In this document: positions 20,740 to 32,915 of the stretch, in pieces
Layout: every line of letters starts with the position of its first letter
How positions within the stretch are numbered: the stretch's first letter is position 1
Assembly: GCA_014621425.1 (NCBI GenBank)
Contig: JAANBB010000025.1
Coordinates: 1 to 64,000, forward strand
Direction of reading: 5' to 3'
DNA length: 64,000 nt
From: Cylindrodendrum hubeiense
Taxonomy: Eukaryota > Ascomycota > Sordariomycetes > Hypocreales > Nectriaceae
Made by a program: the position numbers and the translations under genes
The notes under the pieces: model-generated
The model's input: the letters and a program-made list of their open reading frames with translations, nothing else
Database searches by the model: none
What the model was told of the DNA's origin: nothing

Positions 20740-21060
20740 CGGGCATTACGTATAGATTCGTCCCTCTACTTCATTAATGTCTCTCTACATTTCTCTATAG
20801 AAACTGGAAGTGGTCTGTTCGGTATCTCATAATTTGGGGGTCGGTGAACGCGAGGGTATCAGGATGCGTAGCCTGTGGATATCTGGAAATCACTAAGGTC
20901 TGTATAGCCAATTAAGTAAATACAAATGTGTATTATTTATATCGTGTGGGCAGGATATTGACATCCACATTCTTTGTGAGGGGTAGTTATCACTGCTCTG
21001 TAATATTCATACCTTCACCATGGGAAAGGTACATATTGCGATAGATATTGAAACTGTGCA
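20740..21060 (+). repeat. Decayed duplicate of the NmrA-like gene's promoter and start
   Basis: This segment aligns with 21420-21740 as a direct repeat. Shared blocks include AGATTCGTC, AGAAACT-G-AAGTGG, ATATCTGGA and TATTAT/GTTATT followed by GCATCGTGTG or TATCGTGTG. The similarity extends into an ATG at 21020 that matches the real start at 21703. Many differences are C to T or G to A in this copy (for example CCACTTCG versus CTACTTCA), as expected for RIP-like mutation. Downstream of about 21060 the duplicate is lost or unrecognisable. Confidence 0.6.
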
Positions 21061-21702
21061 CATGAATCTTGTGCTCATAGTCTTCTAACCCATACGACGT
21101 ATAGGCTTGATGTATTTTAAATATTCGAGTGAGGGAAGCTATTTCAGAAGAATGTATATAGGGTAAGTGGCGATGACGTGGCCAAGAGGTTGAACAGGAG
21201 CGAACCGATAGTGCGCTCAGGTGAAACTTTAACATACAATGATTAAAATACTGAGTAGGAATTGACGATCAATGTGCACATGAAATTAAAGGTGACTATG
21301 GAGCGAAATACAGTAAACGGCTACTGTCCGGCGGAAGATATCCCCTTCTGGTCTGTGCAGGCATCGACGCGATGACATGGGCCCGCCCAGCGAGCTGAAC
21401 CTTGCAAATTGTCTAGCGCGTAATCCAATTGCATTAGTGTACAGATTCGTCTCTCCACTTCGTTGCCGTCTCAATCTGTTTCGCCACAGAAACTCGAAGT
21501 GGCCTGTGAGGTGGGGTGTCTCGTAGTTCAGGAGTTGGTAGACGCAAGAACAATTATAACGCGCGGCCTGAGAATATCTGGACATAACCTAAGTCCGGAC
21601 AGTTGAGCAAATATAAATGTACGTTATTTGCATCGTGTGAGTAGCCCACTTACATCCATATTCCTCATCACAGGTGATTATCCCTGATTTCTCATCTCCA
21701 TC

Positions 21703-22756
21703 ATGGTAAACGTTGCGATTGCGGGAGGAACTGGTGCAATGGGCAAGACGCTGGCCGATGTGCTCGTTGGGCAGACGAAGCATCGGGGTCTCATCCTGAC
21801 TCGAAAGGTAAGAACCAAAATTGCCGAAGCAGCTTGTGCAGTGTGGATCCCTAATTGCAAGTAGGAACGGACGACTGGAGATCTACCACTTCCTCAATTC
21901 GTGGTAGACTATACTGACGTTGCCTCCCTCACCTCATTTCTCGAGGAGCACCAGGTGCATACAGTCATCAGCGCATTTGGTATCAATGCAACCTCGCTCG
22001 CTACGTCTCAAATAAATCTCATCCAGGCAGCTGAAGCTTCTTCGGCGACAAAGAGGTTTATCCCTAGCTCCTTTGCCATCGCCTACCCAACAGAGTACGT
22101 GTGCCACCTGTGTATTCTCACAATCTCCAATAATCGTGTCTCACAAATTTGTTAGTGGCCCAAGCATACTTCCCCCACTAAAATCCTACTTCGACTCCCT
22201 GGACGCGTTGGAAAAAACTGGGCTGGAGTGGGCTGTTGTTAATAATGGTACATTTCTCGATTATTACGCCCCACTAACCCTCAAGTCGCATTACAACCAT
22301 GGAACTGTGGTCCTTGACGTTCCAAACGCCGCGGCCGGTATCCCTGGCAGAGGTGACGAGCCGATGACCTTCACTTACACCTTTGATGTCGCTCGGTTTA
22401 CCATTGCGGCTCTGGATTTGCCGTCTTGGCCACGACAGCTGCGGATCGTGGGTGATACCTTGACATACAATGAGCTCACCAAGCTCGCAGAAGCAGCACG
22501 GGGCGTCAAGTTTGACGTCAAGTATGATGATCTGGAGAAATTAAGAAGATTTGAAGTAACAGAACTTCCTGGCCATTTGGAGGACTATAAGAAGTTTCCA
22601 AAGGAAATTCTCCTGCCATTTTTGTCAATTTTCCAGCGGTGGATGGCAGAAGGCTACGGAATTGTCCCAAGAGAAGGATCCTTGAATGAGATGTTTCCAG
22701 ATATTGAACCGTTGACGGCTAGTTCCTTGATGGACCAATTCTGGAAGACGTCATGA
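21703..22756 (+). CDS. NmrA-like / isoflavone-reductase-like NAD(P)-binding protein
   Basis: Three exons (21703-21807, 21865-22094, 22156-22756) join in phase to give about 311 aa. The N-terminus MVNVAIAGGTGAMGKTL has the Gly-rich dinucleotide-binding loop of the NmrA / isoflavone reductase branch of atypical short-chain dehydrogenases. The segment RFIPSSFAI follows the usual family position, and the C-terminal half (NNGTFLDYY, FDVARFTIAALDLP) is typical. Members are either NAD(P)H reductases in aromatic or secondary metabolism, or redox-sensing regulators; which applies cannot be told here. It lies 1.1 kb upstream of the FAD monooxygenase on the same strand, so a shared pathway is possible. 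The promoter and start codon exist as a decayed duplicate just upstream. Confidence 0.85.
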
Positions 22757-23842
22757 GGAGATTCACGGCTCGTTAGCATAGTAATGTGCGAATATTTATT
22801 GCGATAGTAGATTTTGTAGAGATTTATGCGACACGAAGTTTGGGAAACCCACGCATGCTGTGTGATCTCGGGGCGGCGGCTGGACGGAGCTTTGCCACTG
22901 CCAGCCTCCTGGGGACACTTATTTCCCATGCTGAAAGGCCATTGCGACGACGCGACTTCTCCCCTGTCTCACAGCTATATGCGATCAATTCGTGAATGGG
23001 TCGTAACACAGGACAGAGCTTGAATACGCTACCCACCTCACTCAACACAGCTGCAATAAAGGTAATGATAGTAAAATGCTTGCTCGTTACCAACCTCAGC
23101 CACTCACACATCATGGACGCAGCATCACATGCTTGGCAGGCTTAAAGGGCTTCATGGGATTGACCGACTTGACCGGCTGACTAAAAGACTGCTCTCACGA
23201 ATCACAACGAAGCCGCATCGAAGCTGAAGACGGCTGCACCAAATCCGAGTCGACAATGCTACGGTACATGGCCCAGCCCAATCAGCGCCAACAGCCCAAG
23301 CCACATACATACGTCACTCTGCCTTTGGGAGCGAATCCGACAGCGCGTGTCTGCCATCTCCGCGGCCTGGAGCACTGGAGCGAACAGCGCCTGCAGAGCT
23401 CGCACTCGGCTTCCCATGCGAAAAGATTGGCCATATTGACGTGCGAAAAACAAGAGTGACAAGCGAATATTGCCGAGTGGAATCGGGCTGCCCCTATGCG
23501 ATTGCGACGGCGTCCATCTGCCCGCACACCATCTTTTCCCCCATGCGCCCTATCATCACCCGTACCTACCAGTCGCTTGACATTGCATTTTTCATCAATC
23601 TGCGTCCCCGCGGACTCACTTGGTCCACCGGCGCAACTCGAATCATGGCCACATCCGTCGGGCTTCTAGAGCACCGGTCGCAAGGCCAAGTCCGCGGCCT
23701 CAGATGGCTTCGTTTGCATTATAAGTAATGTCTGCTTCCCGGCGAAAAAGAGTTATGCCTCATCACCAGACAAACAATTCCAACGATCCATTCAATCCAC
23801 CCTTCACTCACAGAACAAATAATTCCCTCCAACCTCTACACA
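22757..23842. other. Intergenic, promoter region of the FAD monooxygenase
   Basis: This 1.1-kb gap has no recognisable gene. The last part is a typical pyrimidine-rich fungal 5' leader (CATTCACTC-like runs near 23780-23840), and a TTATAAGT element lies about 120 bp before the start at 23843. Confidence 0.4.
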
Positions 23843-25260
23843 ATGACATCTGCCCAGTTCAGAGCAATCATCGTCGGCGGCGGCCCTGTCGGCCTCACAG
23901 CTGCGCACGCCCTTTCACGCGCCGGCATCGACTTTCTGATGCTTGAACGCCGCCCAAACGTCGTCGTCGACGCTGGATCCAACTTGGTCCTGCTTCCCAT
24001 GGCTCTGCGCACGCTTTATCAGATCGGACTGCGCAGCGTCCTCGAGAGTGTCAGCTCGCCGCTCGGCACTATTAACCGCATTGACCACCGCGGCCATGAT
24101 CTCGGTGACATGAAATGGTTTGAGCTTGACAAGGAGAAGTACGCATATATGACACACTCTCCCTCCCTACATGCATCGGTTCTAATTGCCTTTATAGCTT
24201 CGGTGTCCACCCAAGGGTCATTAGTCGTCACGATCTCACGAAATCACTCTACGAGGGTCTGTCAGCCGACGCCCAGGCTAAGACGCTCCCCAACAAAAAG
24301 GTCTCCAGCATCAACAAGACATCCGACGGCGTCGTTGTCGCCTGTGCAGACGGTACTTCGTACGCTGGATCCATCATCATCGCTGCCGACGGCGCCCACA
24401 GCCTGGTCAGAGACTGCATGCGCACCCTCGCCCTTGAGGCTGGCTCGCCAGACGTCAACGACGAGAAGCCATTCTTGACCACCTACCGAGCGCTCTGGCT
24501 CCGCTTCCCCACCTCCATCTCTTCTGCTCTACAAGCTGGCACCACATGCGAGACCCACGGCCGCAACCTCGCCACTCAACTTTTCGCTGGTGAAGACACA
24601 GCCGTCATTGGCCTCTACGAGCGACTGGACAAGCCGACCCGCGAGCGCATTCGCTTTACCGAGTCGGACCAAGACGAGTTGATTGAGCGCTGGGCGGATC
24701 TGCCCCTGCTTCGAAATGAAAAGCTCACCTTGCGTGACGCATACGAGGCGAAGATCCAGGCTGGACTCATCAGCCTCGAAGAAGGCGTTGTTCAGCACTG
24801 GAGCTGGGACGGCTGCGTTGTCCTCGCAGGTGATGCCGCCCACAAGTTCACACCCAGCACCGCTGCAGGCTGCAACAACGGCATCATTGACGTCGTGGCA
24901 CTCGTCAACGAGCTTCACAAGGTCATCGAGGAAGTCCACGTCTCTTCCAAGGGTCTAGAATCCGTACCCAGCAGGTCGCAGATGGCTGCCGCGTTCAAGA
25001 CATACCAAGACGCGCGATACCTGGCCGTCACGACCGGGCAGAAGCTTGCAGCAAATGTCACGGCCATGGCAACCTGGCAGACTGGGGTGCACAAGTTTTT
25101 GGACCGGTGCATCTTCTCCTTCCAGTCTTTGCAGCGATTCATGGCCAATCATGAAGCATCCAAAATCGCGCAGACGCCTGTATTCGACTTTTTTGAGGGC
25201 GAGGAGCAGACGGCCGGCAGGGTTCCATGGGCGGCACCAACCACGCTCAAGGTCAACTAA
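23843..25260 (+). CDS. FAD-dependent monooxygenase, PaxM-like family
   Basis: Two exons (23843-24138 and 24198-25260) join in phase across a 59-nt intron and give about 452 aa. The protein starts with the FAD-binding Rossmann motif VGGGPVGLTAAHAL (residues 10-23). It has a DG-type segment at IIAADGAHSLVRD and the second FAD motif GDAAHKFTPSTAAGCNNG, the layout of group A flavoprotein hydroxylases such as the PaxM-like epoxidases and salicylate hydroxylases. These use NAD(P)H and O2 to hydroxylate or epoxidise a substrate. The C-terminus lacks obvious membrane helices apart from moderately hydrophobic stretches. It sits between the NmrA-like gene and a P450, so a tailoring role in a small metabolite cluster is plausible. 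No terpene cyclase, polyketide synthase or peptide synthetase is visible in the window. Confidence 0.9.
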
Positions 25261-25907
25261 GTCAGCCCAGAAAGCAACCACTTCTCTTTGTTTGTACAAC
25301 AATAGACTGTTTGATATAGATGTTTTCTTATATCGATAGATTATATAGAGGTTCTTAATTCATTTTTTCCGCAAAGCAGAAGACTCCAAACTCATCACAC
25401 TTACGAAAGGTTGCATCAAACTATCTTCAATCAGGGACCACCGGTCATAAGATGACCATGAAACATGGACACTCGTTTAAATCCATTGATTAATGTTTGA
25501 CTTCACTTCATCGGCCATGACGACATTATCATGATTTTTGAGGTGGTTCATGGACAGCCTGAATGAGCAGAAGTCCCTTATCCATACTTGACATATTTTC
25601 TCAACTGCAGGAAATCCATGCAAACATACCCAAGTAGTACTTTCAACTAGGGCAACAGACAACTTCCAACCAGTCAGCTAATTTAGAAGAGGATCAGGTA
25701 GCCATAAAGCGCAACACAGCCAAATCTGTCTCCAGGGATGTTTCAGAGGCCCTCCAAGGCAACAGGTCGAAGCTGTTCACCAGTACCACACTAATAAGCA
25801 AGTGAACGACATGATTGTCCTTAATACTGAGGCCCTGATCTCTTTCCGCCGCCGCGCTGAACTAGTCTACTGGACGTTCGCAAATACGCCTAGTACTTCG
25901 ACGTAAG
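25261..25907. other. Convergent intergenic spacer
   Basis: The 3' flanks of the convergent FAD monooxygenase and P450 genes. No other feature was recognised. Confidence 0.4.
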
Positions 25908-28008
25908 TTAAAGGCTTCTCGGTTCAAATACGAGATCCAGCTTGGGACACACAAGCGTAAATCCATCCAGCTTCCCATTAATGAAGGCCTCCTGAGTTTG
26001 TCCAGGTGCTAAGCTGACATCATACTTGGTTAATATTTGACTAATGACATGTTGGAGTTCCATGAGAGCAAGTTGCTTCCCTACACAAGAATACCGCCCT
26101 AAATAGTACACATTCTGTATTAGTGTCTGTGAACGCAAAAGTCATTGAGCATTGATTCTTACCCATCGAGAAAGGGGCAAATCCTGATGCATTTTTGACA
26201 AGGTCTGGTTGAGTCGTCCATCTCTCAGGAATGAAATCATTCGGGCGCACATAACATCTTTCATCTAGTCTGGTATTAGAAAAGCCATCTGCAATTGCTT
26301 GGCTACCAAATAGCAAACTGCGTCACCCACCTCGCATAGTTCTGTATGTTGGAATCTGAATAATCATCTCACCAGGGATGAATATTTCCCCGATTTGAAA
26401 ACCTTCGGGGGGAGTCGTCCGTTGTAGCCCAGACGGGATGGTAGGGTGAAGACGAAACGCTTCATCAATAACCGCCTGTAGGTATTCGAGTTTGGAAAGC
26501 TCCGAGAACTCTGCTGTCTCATTCTTCGCAAAGCATTCGTCGATTTCCCTTTGTAGCTTTCGACAAACTTCAGCGTTACGTGCTAATTCAAACAAAGTGC
26601 AAGTCAGAGCTGCAGCTGTCGTGTCACTGTTCAATCGTCAGTGACTGATCACATCTACCGAGGCCAAACTGGAGCTCTACCTCCCAGCCACTACAATGAG
26701 GTTGGCCTCTCCAAGGAGGTTTAGCTCATGCTTTTTTGAGGTATTTGCGGTTTCTTTGAAGTCATTCAAGATCCAGGAGAAAACATCAGGCAGTTCTGGC
26801 TCGTTCTGTCAACTCATTAGCAACTTAAAATGCCAGTCACATCTGGGAAGTACCTTTTCTCGTTCTTTGACCTGCTGTCGTAACCAATCCAGAAATTTCT
26901 CTCGCTGATACGTGATAATAGGGATGCTCTGCATAAGAAGCCAGCACCAGGAACATTTACCAAACGACGTGACGAGCATCGTGGAGCGATGTGTCAACTC
27001 CAGGAAAAAGTGTTTGACGCCGTCTTTCAACATGTTGAAGCTCTTGCCAAATGCAAGATCTCCCATCACATCAAATGAATAGAAATTGCACCACAGAGAG
27101 ACATCCAGTGGCTGGCCGGCAGTTTCATCTATCTTTTTCATAAGCAGACGTGTGTGATGCTCTACTCTGGGTTCATAGTTTCGAATAGCTGATCAACAAG
27201 TTAGCTCTAAGCATTTGTTGGCGATCTAGATTTGGAGGTTGTACACATGGAATTGAATGCTTGAGCCCATATCTTCCGCTTTAAAGTGTGCTCAACCTTC
27301 TTCCTTGTGCTTAGGAGATTAGTCATTGGGAGAGATAGATTGTACCACGGCCCTTTGAGAAATGGACTCGAATTTGAATGAACAATCTCGAATGCACCAG
27401 GTATTGCAATTGACAACTCGGACGGCCCTAGATCAATCATTAGATGACTAATTAGGTCTCAAGATCATGGATCACAAAGTACCTATTCGGACGATGTCAC
27501 CGTAAGTGTCATGCAAGTTCTCCATCTCTTTGTAGAGATGAAAACCTTTCACGCTCAAGGCCGTGCCATAGAAGGACGATAGACGAGCCAAAAATGGCCC
27601 AGGAAATTTGCGCAAGGGGTGAAAGGCAAGCCTGTACACTGCCATGCTGAAATAAATGCCACTCGCAAACGAGAAGAAAATTTTTGAGGCGTCCAAGAAT
27701 GCATTTCCACCATCGTTAGGATCCAAGTGTAGGTAGAATTTGAAAAGTGCGATGAGTGAGGCATAGGCAATGGCGAAAGTGGCGGCCACGTTCGTTGCGA
27801 CAGGATCCCATTCTCCTTTTTGGAACACCCCAACATGTAGAATGACGCCCGAGAGGAAGGTAGTTGCGAGAACAGACATGTTGCTGGAGTCAAAGGCCAG
27901 GACAGTCATTGCAATTTGACGGCAAAAGAAAAAAGAGTGCAGAACAAGAATAAAAACGAGCAGAGACATCAGTGGATACGTATACCCTATATACTCGGGC
28001 CGCATCAT
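25908..28008 (-). CDS. Cytochrome P450 with multi-helix N-terminus, seven exons
   Basis: Seven phase-consistent exons (28008-27483, 27427-27245, 27188-26854, 26805-26681, 26626-26327, 26269-26163, 26098-25908) give about 588 aa. The P450 signatures are complete: I-helix VAGSDTTAAA formed across intron 4, EAFR of the ExxR motif, PERW, and the heme loop FSMGRYSCVG with its Cys ligand, formed across intron 6. The N-terminal 170 residues contain about four hydrophobic segments (for example LMSLLVFILVLHSFFF and MSVLATTFLSGVILHVGVF) before the proline-rich hinge KFPGPFLARL. Most P450s have one anchor. This multi-helix type is known in some fungal secondary-metabolism P450s. It converges with the FAD monooxygenase and may share its pathway. 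The donor of exon 5 has two candidates (26327 or 26331); only 26327 keeps phase. Confidence 0.9.
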
Positions 28009-28402
28009 GTTAGTACATCCGCTGCATCATAGTGCATAATGTCTTACTCTCATATGCACTAACCGGCAATAATCGGCATCTTCCAATGTTTGAGATAGAT
28101 TGTAACATATTCAAATCGTAGGCCGTGGCCTGCATGTCGCACATCGCGCTGACTTTGCAAGAGATATGATAGGCCCAATTCTGATCAGCTGAACACAGGA
28201 CGATGGGAGAGTTCAGCCTCAACGCCATATGAGCTATCTGCTAGCTCGATTGTGTACCGACCCAAATCTGATTGGTCCCGGGCAGCGCCACGAGTATTTG
28301 GGCACTCAAAGACATTGAACTAGGGAACTAGGTCTTATGCCAGCGCCGTGAGGCTGGCAAAGGGGTAAGCAAAGCTATAGCTCTAAGCCGGGCGAGTCCC
28401 AC

Positions 28403-28489
28403 TTGCCTCTAGTAGCCCTGCCGTTATAGCCGTTGTAAGCGGCGTTCTCCTCCTCTGGGTCAGAGGAGCAGGACCACTACTAGAGGCAA
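28403..28489. repeat. Nested foldback (MITE-like) element
   Basis: The arms TTGCCTCTAGTAG (28403-28415) and CTACTAGAGGCAA (28477-28489) are perfect 13-bp inverted repeats. Inside is a perfect 8-bp hairpin, CTCCTCTG (28450-28457), loop GGT, CAGAGGAG (28461-28468). No clear target duplication flanks it, so identity as a transposon relic is only inferred. Confidence 0.6.
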
Positions 28490-28493
28490 ATTA

Positions 28494-28513
28494 TCAGTCA
28501 GTCAGTCAGTCAG
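28494..28513. repeat. TCAG microsatellite
   Basis: Five perfect copies of the tetranucleotide TCAG lie just outside the right arm of the foldback. Confidence 0.9.
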
Positions 28514-29343
28514 AGATCTGTTCGATTGAGGGCTTAAAGCTAGAAATTGTATTTCTTTCCTCCCTGGGGGCTCTCCTTGGGGCTGCTCGGTCTGGGCTTT
28601 TCCGCGCCGATCAATCATTACTTTGATACTGATCCATACACTCCGTTCCTTGCACAAATCTTTTCGCTTTTCTCAATAATTCCAAAGGACAAGTACCAGA
28701 AGCTACAGGCGATATACAGGTAGATATGTATACATTCCATCCGAAAATCACGTTGTTGAACGCATTTATTGCCTCAGATATCGGGATGAACTGAATTTAT
28801 CTGCCAGGACAGACACAAAAGTTTAACACTGCAACTGAAATATGCGGGATTGACGCGATAGGCATAATCGCCCCAGAGTATTCACCCAGAGTCGATGTGG
28901 GCTCCACTATCCACAAGGGGTCTTTCGCAGCCTGTGTAGTGATGGATTCAGAAAGGAAAAAGCGCGGATTGTAAACAGCCAGGTATCCGTATGTCAAGCC
29001 ATCCCATTGATACGTCAACTAAATGATACGTAATCTCACATAGGTATGGAAGAGATGACCACCGGCTACAAACTGAGAAAGTGAGACGACTGCTGCAACT
29101 ATCTCACGACTTCTTCACCAAGTCATACTACCGGCTATAACAAGGGAGTTTCCAAATGTATTATCATCTAAAATATGCCTCAACCTATACAAATTCAATG
29201 ACCTCTGCTGGAAGGTGGAAAATAGCTTGCAGGCCAATGACTCCGAATGTTCAGATATCCAGGTTGAAAGTTTAGTTTTGTACAAATCTATTCACTCCAA
29301 GTGTGATTGAAGGAATTCTGGGGGCCCAATTGATGGGCTATTT

Positions 29344-32300
29344 CTAATGGTCTATTCTAAATACTCCAAAAGTTTCTGTGGTAGATGTGAGCATTCTGAT
29401 GTCTTCTAAGGGTGGCAATAAACTAACCTTCCACCTAGATTGGTCCATAGTCTCGGATTTAAGCTCTGATGTAGAGAGAGACTCGGTAATTAACCTCAAT
29501 TTATCCATTTGTACCCATTGGACGTACTAAGATAAACACGTCAGCTCGCACTCACCGAAACAAAATGGCGCACTCGTAGCACGGAATACTCACCGATTCG
29601 ATAGAGTTATTTGCAATGTATCTCACTACGTCGACATCTTGTTGCTGTCCGATGCGGTGAACGCGGTCAACGGCTTGGGCTTCTGCCATAGGATTCCAAT
29701 GGGGCTCGACGATGTGAACTGAGTTTGCAGCGGTGAGGTCAATCCTGTCCGAGAGTCAGCATGATATGTTCCGGAGGGGTCACTAGTAGGCCTCACCCTT
29801 CGCCAGCAGCTCCGATACTCGCCAATATTATGGTGCATCCTGGATCGCTGCTAAATTTCTCCAGAGCTTCTTTACGCTGGGACATTGATGACTGCCCATC
29901 AATACGGCAAAAGCTCAAGCCTTTATCTCGAAGTGCAACTTCGATGAGGTCGAGCATCTTCGTCCAGAAGCTGAATACAACACTAGGCGTAGTCAGTATA
30001 AGGGTACATTTATAGACCAGCGTAGGTCTACCAGCCCATACCTTTTCTTGGGTTTTGTTTTTGACTCGGATCTCGTCTGTCGCTCTGAGATGTTCCGGAG
30101 GAGAGCCTCGATCTTGGCGGATGAGGGGTACCGCTGTCTCAAAGGACTTGCTAGTTTAGTCTGAGGTAGCGACGGGCTAGAGTCGTCCCTGACTGAAGGT
30201 GACCTAGATACTTCTTTTTGACATTCAGGACATGGCAACTGGCTGGCAGAGTTTCGTGACTTCGCAACGCAGCCCCCGCAAAAAGAATGGTCGCATGCCA
30301 GCTCTTCCGTACCCGATTCTGCAGCGCCGAGTCCTTCAATTTGGCAATCGCAACAGACACACCGCTTGAGAGTGGATTTGAGCATCTCCCAGGTGAGTGC
30401 ACTTTGATCTCGATTTCTCCAGGCTGTGAGGGCGGATTCTGGAAGGAGGGCCTCGCCATGGTCGCAGATGAGCCGAAGCATGGAAATGAGGACTAGGATA
30501 TTAGTCGCTGCCCTCTTTCTGGAAGTGTTGTCGAGACCGGCGGTGAGGTATGAGAAGCGCTTGAAGAACTCGTAAAGCTGTCTGTCGTTACGGCTCATCT
30601 CAACCCTCTCCACGATTTCTATCTTTCGCGGCAGATTGAGCATTAACGCATAATCTGTTTTGGTTCTCCGCAGGCAAGTCGCGGCGACGATCTTTCTGAG
30701 CAATACAAGGCTTTTAGGTCTCCTCTTCTTGATCGGCTCGATTATGTAGTAATCAAAGGAATCCTTAGTTTTAAAAGGAGACGCTCTTATGAAGGCCAAG
30801 AGCGCACCGAAATCATCGAGGTAGTTTTGGATCGGGGTTCCAGTGAGACACCATCGGAACTCAGCCTTTATCTTGCAAACATCTCCAAATACTCTGGATG
30901 AGCGGTTCCTGATTTTATGTGCTATTCCCGCTGTTTAGTATCTTGGAAGAGTAACATGGTGCAGAACGCCTAGGGTGGAAACTGATGGTTACCTTCGTCA
31001 AGGACTATTCTAGCCCAAACCCGCTCAAATAAAGGTGATTCTTTGGCCCTATCAGATCTGAGTGTGTCGTATGTTGTCAAAAATATATCGTACTGATCAA
31101 TATCATGCCAGATTTCCCGACGTTTTGAACCGTGGTACGTGACCCAACGAAGTCTGTCCGAATGAATGTGACTAATACGGCATCAATACGGGTCAACAGG
31201 ACTCCCCTCAAAAGTTGCAGCGCATCCACAAGTAGTATTACCTACGTTTTGATTTGGTTTTCCCACCCATAGATGGCTAGCATGCGTTAGTACGGTTGCT
31301 ATCGGTGCTCCGAAAAATGAATACTGTTGATCATGGGCATCATACTTGACTTGGGAGTGACGATAAGAGTAGCCTTAGGCAGGCCCTGGGTCAAGGATTG
31401 GTTCTTATCCCTGATGTCTAGGGAATGACAGATTAACGAAAGGGTCGAGAGGGTTTTCCCCAGACCCATTTCCTTCGATATGTTAGATTGAACTTTTAGG
31501 GTTGTCAGTGAAGGGTTTCAAATACATCTGCAAGTATACCGCCACTAATTGGCGGAGGACGGTTCATGACAAATTTTTCCGTCACAATGTTTTGATAGCT
31601 AGTTGCAGAGACGGAGAGTTAGAGATGTAGAGCTGAAATGGGGGCACTGTTTGGAAGAACTTGCCGGAGATCCCCACTTGGACCTTTCAATGTCGTCCAC
31701 AAATTTGGAAAGCTTGCACCATCATACACGCCTGCTTCTTTCTCTATCATCATTACAAGTGCCTCGATCTGGTGTCTGGCGTGATGACGTTAGCATACTC
31801 CGTCTCCAGACCTTGAATCCTGACATTTGCCTCCATAGGCCGGAGAGTGAAGCATACCTCTTCAATTTTGTGACTAGCCTCGCGCTTGGCTCAATTGTTG
31901 CTATTGGTCGTTTGGATTCGTAGGCCGTGTTGAAGATTTTGAAGATTTGGCTCTGCTCATGTTCTCCAAGTGCGTCTCGCGGTGCTCCTGATCTGTCTCC
32001 CCTTCCCGCACAACATGTGTATTGAGGCAGTTTCTCTATTTCAGGCATATCCTCGCCAGGTGGTAGAAGATACTGGGGGTTGACATACTTGACCGCTCTG
32101 TCGAACTCCGTTGCAGCGGGGTGTTGGAGGAATAGCTCACCCTTGGAGAGGATATTAGCAACATCGTTTTTCTGTTGGAGGAATCCGTAACAAATTATCC
32201 TGAGAGAACAGAACTTCACTCCTGATGACTCAAGAGTGCCCAGTTCTCTGGCTTCTTTGTTCCGGAAACCTTTCTGCCCTTTTCCACATATGGTGGCTGT

Positions 32301-32915
32301 TAAAGTGATTGCAAACTCGCTGACCATGCGAAAAAGTTCGTCGGGTACTACGACTGCAATACTCTTGTCTGAATCCTTTAGATAGACCCTCAACAGCCTG
32401 CCCTGGAATCTAAGCGTCACGGGCGCACATTCAGAAGGCAAAGTAGCATCTCCGGAGCACGTAGCCTGCACTGATAGCTGGTATTCGTCAGATCTATGCC
32501 TTACTAGGAAAAGAGCATGGAGGTAATATCGCACCAACCCGAAGCACACGTCGTATGCCTCAACAGATGTCGTTACTCTCGAAAATACAGCCTCTGGAGT
32601 TGTCGCACTTGACGTCGCTGGTCCTAGGGCAGCTGCGCCTTGGATAATTGTGGTTGGCGGCTCTGGGTACCGAGGCTCGTCGCCTTCGTCAGAAATTTCG
32701 ACATGTATTCGTGATGAGTTGATGTGCGTATTGACAGGTTCGGCGTCAACCATTGGTTCATCGTCGGCATAATGCTGATACAGTCGACGGTTAGGAGCCC
32801 ACCCCCACGATGATGCATTGCCGTCGTCGTCGCTCGAATATTTTGTCTTCTTGGTTACGTGCTCTTCGCCTTCCCGCGCGAGGGGTCGTTTATCAGGCAC
32901 TTGATACATGGCCAT
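29344..32915 (-). CDS. SNF2-family helicase with RING finger (Rad5/Rad16-like)
   Basis: A multi-exon gene with about nine introns. Exon 1 is 32915-31858 and exon 2 is 31775-31526; exon 3 starts at 31472, and later boundaries are approximate. Motif I DEMGLGKT is formed exactly across the exon 2/3 junction. It is followed by TPKS, the LTTYDTL segment, WARIVLDEA (motif II, across an intron), CLTGTPIQN (motif III), a C3HC4 RING (CVCC to CPECQ, near 30190-30365), IILASIGAAGEG and DRVHRIGQQ (motifs V and VI). The tail (YVQWVQMDKLRLI) is typical of the family. Such proteins are DNA-dependent ATPases that remodel chromatin or ubiquitinate repair factors. The 350-residue N-terminal region is specific to a fungal subgroup. 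The fungal group often occurs in variable genome regions. All core motifs look intact. The last exon and stop (29344) are the least certain part. Confidence 0.8.

Larger units (their letters stand above)
28009..29343. other. Intergenic stretch with foldback and microsatellite
   Basis: No supported gene. It holds the P450 promoter, the dispersed 17-mer at 28296-28312, the foldback at 28403-28489 and a TCAG repeat at 28494-28513. A 73-codon minus-strand frame at 28797-29018 has a protein-like composition (DPLWIVEPTSTLGEYSG) but is not recognised. Confidence 0.45.

Noticed and set aside
26940..26975. Very short GT-AG stretch inside P450 exon 3
   Set aside because: Only about 34 nt and the exon reads through in frame with a sensible family sequence.
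28797..29018. 73-codon minus-strand frame with protein-like composition
   Set aside because: Not recognised, no convincing exon partner; kept only as a note in the intergenic entry.
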